DNA of 64,000 bases from Larix kaempferi. Taxonomy: Eukaryota > Streptophyta > Pinopsida > Pinales > Pinaceae. Location: NCBI GenBank assembly GCA_027924585.1, contig BSBM01000001.1, forward strand, positions 55,779,501 through 55,843,500, written 5' to 3'. The notes below the pieces were generated by a model, which ran no database searches, was not told the DNA's origin, and saw only the letters and a list, made by a program, of their open reading frames with translations. Positions 57,290 through 64,000 of the stretch are shown piece after piece (the first letter of the stretch is position 1; every line of letters starts with the position of its first letter). Both the position numbers and the translations under genes were made by a program.

Positions 57290-60200
57290 ATGGACTCTGG
57301 TGCAATGACAATTCCAAGGAATAATTTGAAGAAAAAACGAATTGCAAGTGACACACAAACAACGTCTCCCCCATGTGGTATGGTGGTTTTAAATATTATT
57401 CTCTCATTTCTAAATGGTTAGACTAGAAGACTATATGGTAATATTTGTGATTTTGATTTCATTTTATTTATAGTAATAATTGCTTATTATTGTTTTTAGA
57501 AGCTGTCGTCTCCAAAGCAAGTAAAATGCCACAATCAGCATTCAAAAAACAAAAGCGTCATTCAACTCAGATTATAAATTCAACAATGGGTTCTAATTTT
57601 GAAATGATTAAAAAGTTCAAAACATCTGTTGCATATGAGTATGTCGAAGATTGGTATGTTGAGATTAAAAGTCCCATGAATATGTTTCCAGGTATGTATC
57701 TATTTGGATCCATGGATGGAAATGATATACAAAGGCTAGGGATAATTGTTAGTTGCTATGCTCTCAATCATAGTCAGATCGATTTTCAAATGGAGGTAAT
57801 TGAAGAAAATGAAGTGAAATTATTTTCTTGCCAAGTTGATTACACAAAATTTAGACCAGATTTGATTGATACTAATACAGAATTTCCAGAGTCAATAAAA
57901 AAGTCACAGTTTAAGTTGGACAGTTTTGAGAGCTTCAATGAATCTGGTCTAAAGAGTTGTGATGATCTTGTACAACATATTACCAACGTTATGAAATATC
58001 GCTATGTGAGATGTAAGAAAACATCATCTGTGTTTCTTTATTTGCAACAAAGAGGTAAACTACTTGATAAAATACCAGATGATAAACTCGAGGCTCAAAT
58101 GCTTGCTTTGAGAAGGGTATATTTAGCTGAGCTAGAACAGAGCATTAAAGAAAGTGAGTTCATGCCTACTACAGAGTTTGTAAAATCCCAAAAAGAAGAC
58201 TCTCAGATAGAGAAGCTTGCTGACCAATGCGATGAAATCCATGAAAATTTTAAGGACAGTTATTTATTTTCAAGCTCTTTTACCATGAAGGTGGATGTTC
58301 GAAGATGTGTAGAAGCACCCAAGTTATATAAATTGAGATCACGGGATGATTTAAATGTCCGAGTATTAGTAAAATCATTCCTACAGAAATTTCAAGCATC
58401 ATTGCCTGATGCTCTTCTGATGCCATTTGACACAAAAGAGTCTGATCCGATTGGAAACCCTGTGAAAATCATGAATGAAATGGATATAAATGACAAGAAC
58501 ATCAATTTTTGGATAGTTGATGGGCAACACACCATTCAAGCAGCAAAAGAAATATTATCAAATCCTAAATTCAGTCTATCTGGGGAGGCAAAACAGAAGT
58601 ACAAAGAACGTAATGCTCGATTCTTAGATCCATTAGTTGCTCCTAGTGTGGTGATTCGTATTTGCTGCCAGTTAAATTCTGCAAACATAGTGTTCTTCAA
58701 AACTCCATTCATTGATTCTGTGCGATCTGCAAGACAATTCCTAATTGCCACAAATAAATTAAAGAAACAAAAATGTGGGAATTCTAAGACGGCTGAAGAC
58801 AAGGTATGCAATTTTTTTTTTTTTGCACTTAGTTTATATTGTTATAACTAAATTCATGGCTATTTTATTTTTGATATCACATTCTTACTAATTTATATTT
58901 GTTATTTTTTAGCAGGTTGATGATGAAATGTTGTGCTCTTTCTTCGATTGTCCACTAACAAACTTTGCTGAAAAAAAAATCTTGTTATATCTTGATGATA
59001 CTACTTGGGATAAATGGGAAGTTGTTTTTAATTGTTACAAACTAGGGACATTAATGTGTTCTCCAAACCAACCTAAGGATCCAAACTATAATACAAATAG
59101 TCTGAACAGTTTGGTATCAAGTTCTTTCCGTCCCCTTCAGGGACTAACAGCTGAAGAAATGTGTTCTGTAGCAGATAAACTATTGGATGGAACTGTCTGG
59201 TTTTCCATTCCAGTGAACCATCCGACCAATGCCATAAAAATGAAAGATTATTGTTCACAATTGAAAACCAAAAGAACAATTTTGGAGGCAATGGTAACAT
59301 ATTGTAAAAGTCATGATAAGAATCTCAATGATAAGATTCTTACAATATCCAATATTCTTGAGCATTATGGAATGACTGATATCATATTTGCCAACTTCTG
59401 TAAGACAATGGAAGGGTGTAAATATGTAAAAGGATCACGGAATACAAAAATAGAGTCCCTTTCTCCACAAGCCTGTGTGGTCCTTGATAGAATAATTGAT
59501 GCATCGACAGATATACAGGAAATTGAGAACAGTTTTGAATTCGGTTGTCATTATGGGGGTCCTAGCCTCTTGTCAACACTTTTGCACTCTTTTCCTTGTC
59601 AGTTTCAACCAATGTTATACACTGACTTTGTTGTGTTGGATACATTGGCTTTGAAAGATTAATCATTCCTTAAGGATCACTATATTGAATTGTTTCGATT
59701 TTTAATCGAAAAAAATGGGTTGAAAGATTTTACTATGATTATCTTAGTAGAAATTTGGTCTTGTAAGGATGTACGCCAAGCTCTAGAGATTGTTGTCAAG
59801 GACTCAAATGTCAACTATAAAATGGCTACCAGTCTTTATGAATATAAAGAACAAAATAACTATAGTTATGATATAGTTTTAACTATACATTTCTATAGTG
59901 AAGAGTCAAAAAGTTTAGAGGCCTCAAGATACTCTCACAGTTTTAGAGACATATCTGATGAAAAGGAGAGAGATTTTGAATTCTGGGAAGAATTATTGCA
60001 AATGCATCAACAACATAGTGATCTAAATTTGATTATTTCTCTTTATGCGGGGACAAATTTACAGCAGGCTTGCTGTACATATGGAAGAAGAATGGCATGT
60101 GTCGTAGAAAATGAGTTACAAAGGACTACCATGCTGACTAATCAAGAATCCTTCCAATTGCAAAAACCAATGTCTAATATATTGCTGTTGGAATATCCAG

Positions 60201-61497
60201 GTATTGTACTTGTTTTGTTCTTTCTCTAGTGATTCTTTGGATTCTATGCTATTTATAAATCTTGATTAACAAGATGTTTACTATAACTACTAATGGCGGA
60301 AATTGTAAAGAAAACAACGACGACACTTTGCAACAAAGCAATGATCAACATAGTGTGCACAATGTCGAAGAAGTTTTTGAGATGCAAATACAAGACGAAG
60401 AAAATACCATACCAGGTACATAATTTATTTTGTTTCTTTTGTTGTATTGTACTTGTTTTGTTCTTTCTCTAGTGATTCTTTGGATTCTATGCCTTTTTAT
60501 TTAATGAATTTCATTCGTTGATGCATTTTATAACATTTCATATGTTTATTACAGTGGCAAATGAGGAGAAAAAAGACAGTGATCAAGGGAATGTGACAGA
60601 AAGCCATAGTCAAGAACATGATATCATATCAGGTACTTCACATGTCTCTTATTTTCAATTAAACATAAAATATGTCTTATAAAAAAAAAATTGATTTAAA
60701 GAAGTATTATTGGTATTTGATTGAAGGTTTGTTATTTTGGCTCTAGGTTCTATGAAGACAATACAAGAGAAGTGTGGCTTATCAATAACTAGTACAAAAA
60801 ATACTCAAAGTGAGTGTATTTCTTCAACAATTTTTTTTATTAATAATTTATGTAGCAATGAATAAAATGAATTAACTATGATATCCATTATTGTTTTGCA
60901 GCTATTATAAGTCAAAAGAAATTAGTTATTTTTGAATTGAATAACATTTTCTATCAGAGCATTGATGGTGATACATCACAAAAAGAATTTATCGAGAAAA
61001 TGGGAAGGGCCGCAGATTACACGATAGAGAAAAAATCATTTTGGTTTCGTCCACATGCAAAAACATTTCTTGAAATGTGTTCCAGAAAAGAATCTCTCGA
61101 CATTGCAATTTGGACGACATCTTTCAAACAAAACACAACAAGAGTTATGAAAAAGCTGGTTTCAGAAACATTACAAGCTAAATTTTTGTTTACATGGACT
61201 GCTTCAGATTGCAAACAACAAAAGGGAAAAAATGACATTGATAATTCAACACAAGTTATATACAAAAAACATCTGAAAAAAGTGTGGAGAATGTATTCTC
61301 AATATGATGCTACTAACACTATTCTAGTGGATTGTTCAATGGAGACAAAGAAAGAAAATCCCAAAGAAAATGTGATTATTGCCCCTTCGTTTGATGGAAA
61401 GAATGAGGATAAATGGTTGATCGCTGATCTGTGGAGCTTATTGAATAGATTCTACAAGGCACCCGATGTTCGAGATATTTTGAAGAATCTTCAATGA
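57290..61497 (+). CDS. ParB-like / DNA-methyltransferase-like / FCP1-like fusion gene
   Basis: Inferred exons: 57285-57377 (ATG 57290), 57500-58803, 58916-60200, 60311-60415 (weak acceptor), 60555-60632, 60747-60809, 60902-61497. All introns are GT-AG and phases agree; the sum is 1,173 codons including the stop. Residues 1-110 are basic then beta-rich. A ParB/DGQHR-like domain (about 310-460) has LNVRVLVKSFLQKF and WIVDGQHTIQAAKEIL (DGQHT about 370-374). A helical region follows. At about 785-850, YDIVLTIHFY, DEKERDFEFWEELL and LIISLYAGTN...YGRRMACVVENE parallel the DPPY, helix and FxGxG blocks of beta-class N4/N6 DNA methyltransferases, but DPPY is IHFY. Short exons form a Glu/Gln/Asn-rich linker. 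The last exon is a plant FCP1-like HAD domain (LVIFELNN, AIWTTS, ILVDCS) lacking the nucleophilic Asp. One in-frame TAA at 59660-59662 would truncate it at codon 713. Function is unknown and the domain calls are by eye. Confidence 0.6.
58913..58918 (+). other. NAGNAG tandem splice acceptor before exon 3
   Basis: TTTTTTAGCAG|GTTGAT offers two acceptors three bases apart (TAG then CAG). Using the first adds one Gln in frame. Both keep phase 0 with the donor at 58803/58804. Confidence 0.55.
59660..59662 (+). other. In-frame TAA inside exon 3 of the ParB-like gene
   Basis: The frame before (ALKD) and after (SFLKDHYIELFRFL) is the same and stays open for a further 179 codons to a good donor, so a single substitution, most simply CAA to TAA, would explain the stop. 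It could be a recent null, an allele, a sequencing error or a recoded codon. Confidence 0.7.
60201..60500. repeat. 243-bp-spaced intron duplication flanking exon 4
   Basis: GTATTGTACTTGTTTTGTTC through GATTCTTTGGATTCTATG occurs at 60201 and again at 60444. The repeat unit brackets exon 4, so this small exon and its introns probably arose by tandem duplication inside the gene. Confidence 0.85.
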
Positions 61498-62552
61498 CTT
61501 TTAATAGTACATTAAGATGACTGTTATTCATTTCCTCTATAAACAAAATCTTGAAGTTTATAATATAAATTTTTGGTCATTGTACATTTGATGACTTAAT
61601 TCTACATGTGATGTGTTATTACTGTGTTTTATTTTATTATCAATTTAATGTCAATATTATTTCATAATACTCATATAAGGATTGTTGTTGTGTCATTATT
61701 ATAAATTAACATATTATTATTTTGTTTATTTATATTGAGATATTGAGTTATAAAAAGTTAGTGATTTGAATAATAGTCTTATGTGTTTGCATAAAAATGT
61801 AGTATTCCATATTAATTAAATAATTGTATTAGGTTGTATGTATAAATTAACGTACAATTACTTTGTTTGAGTAATTGCAGTTTATTTATCAATTGCGTCT
61901 TAATTGATCATTATAACTCTTACAAATCAGTGATTTGAATGTTAGTTCAATGTTATCATATGAAATTTTCTTATTTCTTAGAAATTAAAAAAATGGAAAA
62001 TCATATCAGGTTGTATGTAAAAATTACCTATAATTAGCTTGTTTAGTTGAAATTTAAAAAATTGTAAATCTAGGTGGTGTGTATAAATTAACATATAATT
62101 GGTTTGAATTGGACCATTGTAACTATATTTTTAAATTGTGATTTGAATTTCATTGCAATGTGCTTATATGAATTTTTCTTATAATTTCTTGAAAATTAAA
62201 ATATCGTATGAGGTTGTATGTAAAAATGATCATATAAATAGTTTGCTTGATTTAAACTTAAAAACTGTAAATTTAGGTAGTATGTAGATATTAACATATA
62301 ATTAGTTCAAATGAATTCGACTATTGTAATTATATTTTTAAATTGTATTTTATCTCATTACAATTCTTAAAAATTAGTGATTTGAGTAGTAGTTGAATGT
62401 GTTTGTATAAAAAAACTATTCCACGGAAATTACTTTTATTTTTTTCATTAAGTTGTTTGTTTGGGAGTGGAAATAAATTGGATATGTTTTGATGCCATTA
62501 AGCAATGAAGTTTTGAAGTGAAAATATGTTAATGTTATATATGTTGTGGCAG
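61498..62552. other. AT-rich spacer between the two FCP1-like terminal exons
   Basis: It holds three diverged copies of a sequence containing AGGTTGTATGTA(A/T)AAA and A(C/T)ATATAATTAG or a variant (about 61833, 62010 and 62210). No small coding exon was recognised. It ends in a TATATATGTTGTGGCAG acceptor. Confidence 0.45.
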
Positions 62553-63163
62553 CAATGCAGATGGGAGTTAATATCAGTCGGAAGATCTTGTTGATCTTTG
62601 AAATGGAAGGAGTATTCTTCTCGTCGTATTCCAAAGATGAAACGAGTTGTCAAATTAAAAGAAAACCAGATTGGGAGCTTGGTGATAGATCCTACTTTTG
62701 TAGGCCTTTTCAATTAGAAGTATTAAAATACTGCCTAAAACATTATGATGTTGCGATATGGACATCAAATGTTACTAACAAGGACATTCGACAAGTACTT
62801 GAAAAATCAAATATTGATACAAGTGACTTTGAATTCATATGGGATAGGTCCCATTGTCACTTGCAAACAAAATCCAAATCATGTAGTATGATACAGTTTT
62901 ATGAGAAAAGGCTAAGCGACGTGTGGTCCCAATATGGAAATAAGTACACAGAATCAAATGTATTGTTAATAGATACATCAAATCCTACTTCTCAATTCCT
63001 CGGATATCGGTCAAACTGTATCTTAATAAAGGCTTATATAGGACATGAACACGATACTTGGCTTGTGCAAGTTCTATTCCCCTTTTTAAAGACACTTCAT
63101 CGTATCAAACAGAAACGCAACTACATTCGAATGTTCAATAGAACATTGAGTTCTTTGTATTAA
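62553..63163 (+). CDS. Second FCP1-like (HAD) terminal exon
   Basis: After the acceptor GTTGTGGCAG (to 62552) a frame runs 203 codons to TAA 63161-63163, starting at phase 1 exactly like the exon at 60902. Joined to the exon at 60747-60809 it would replace the first FCP1-like exon in frame (total 1,178 codons). The product reads KILLIFEMEGVFFSS, RPFQLEVLKYCL, VAIWTSN, FIWDRSHCH, SNVLLIDTSN. It matches plant FCP1-homology proteins of the C1271.03c-like type, in which the first motif is DLNG; here it is FEMEG, so the nucleophile is lost. It is an alternative terminal exon or the remnant of a duplicated gene; I cannot tell which without transcripts. Confidence 0.6.
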
Positions 63164-64000
63164 GTGAAGATATTATTTTATGGAAATTTGTTGACGATTA
63201 CATTGCAATATTTCAATACAAGTTGGACACATTTTTTGGTGAATTAATTTGTATGATTTTATAACTTTTATAGATAGATGATAATTGACAATGATATATA
63301 AATACAATTATTAATATTATTTATGATTGCTTTTAGATTGACAAGTTTTTGCATCATACAACACTTGATTTACCCATTCAAAATAAATTCTAAATTTGTG
63401 CTCTTAAATCAACTATTTGTAATTTAAATCATCTCATAAAAGCCAACAAGGCATGCAAGAAACTCTCTTTAGTTTTATTTATCTATATGTATTAATACAA
63501 GTGCATTACAACACTTGATTTCTCTATTCAAAATATTTTTTAAATTACATACTCTTAAATCAATTATTTGTAATTTAAATCATCTCACAAAAGCCAACAA
63601 GGAATGAAGTTCTCTTTAGTTTTATTGATCTATATGCATTAATACAAGTGACACACAAATTTTGAATTAAACCTCCATCTATATAAAAGCACATTTCTTA
63701 CAAAAAATATTACTTCAATGATAATGAGTGCTAAGTGTACTAGAATTTAGATTAAAGCATGATGAGTCATAGATGAATGATTTTGAAAGGTATAGGCATT
63801 TGATTTCCCAATCTATAACTTATTGTAAATGTGTATTCTTAAGTTAATAGTTTATAATTGCAATAATCTCATATAAGCCAACAAGACATGAAATAAATTA
63901 TTGACTGTTATTAGCCTATATTCATTAATATGAGGAGTTTATCAATGCAATATGTAATTTTTGAAATAAAACCCCATATAATTGAAGTTGCAATTGTTTT
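63164..64000. repeat. AT-rich 3' flank with ~150-bp tandem repeats
   Basis: ACAACACTTGATTT, TTAAATCAA-TATTTGTAATT, ATCTCA(T/C)AAAAGCCAACAAG recur at about 63358-63505 and 63508-63650, with a diverged third copy near 63797-63895. No gene was seen to the end of the window. Confidence 0.65.

Noticed and set aside
57490-57500. Start of the ParB-like coding region at 57490.
   Set aside because: The codon there is TTG inside a TGTTTTTAG acceptor; an upstream exon with ATG at 57290 joins in frame at phase 1.
58804-58851. Read-through coding after AEDK in exon 2.
   Set aside because: It is a T-rich intron start (GTATGC then poly-T); splicing to 58916 gives a much longer frame.

Overview
The window looks like nuclear DNA from a large-genome land plant. 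A gymnosperm (conifer-type) genome is my best guess, because decayed Ty3/gypsy and Copia elements, NLR-type leucine-rich repeats and plant-type gene fragments sit together in AT-rich, repeat-laden DNA. No organellar, rRNA, tRNA or prokaryotic operon features were seen. All calls come from reading the sequence by eye; no alignment, HMM or structure search was run.

Layout. 0-18 kb is a three-layer nest of LTR retrotransposons: the 3' tail of a Copia element (1-790), a gag-only minus-strand element (791-17931), and a 12.7-kb Ty3/gypsy element (5056-17779) inserted in the right LTR of the second. The gypsy element has two LTRs, a gag with five zinc knuckles, decayed PR-RT-RH-IN, and about 4 kb of extra ORFs with an internal TATA-like box before its 3' LTR. 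18-21.3 kb is AT-rich tandem-duplicated DNA. 21.3-24.8 kb holds an intact two-exon minus-strand gene with DUF8039-like and DUF7869-like modules. 25.5-27.9 kb is a satellite of ~203-bp units rich in hairpins. 27.8-30.6 kb is a patchwork of four unrelated host-gene fragments: DEAH11/12-type helicase, AHA1, USP-type deubiquitinase and NLR LRR. 30.6-51.9 kb is mostly non-coding with local duplications, a duplicated small ORF, a LINE endonuclease scrap and microsatellites. 51.9-57.1 kb is a 2.84-kb tandem segmental duplication carrying two more arrays of the same satellite.

57.3-63.2 kb is the most unusual locus: a plus-strand multi-exon gene. Its predicted product combines a ParB/DGQHR-like domain, a helical middle, a degenerate beta-class DNA-methyltransferase-like domain, a short linker made of small phase-1 exons, and a plant FCP1-like (HAD) domain whose nucleophilic Asp is replaced. 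A second phase-compatible FCP1-like terminal exon lies 1 kb downstream, suggesting alternative 3' ends. One in-frame TAA interrupts the methyltransferase-like part.

The same hairpin satellite lies just upstream of both long-ORF genes (DUF7869-like and ParB/MTase/FCP1-like), which are the only two loci here that look selected or recently active.
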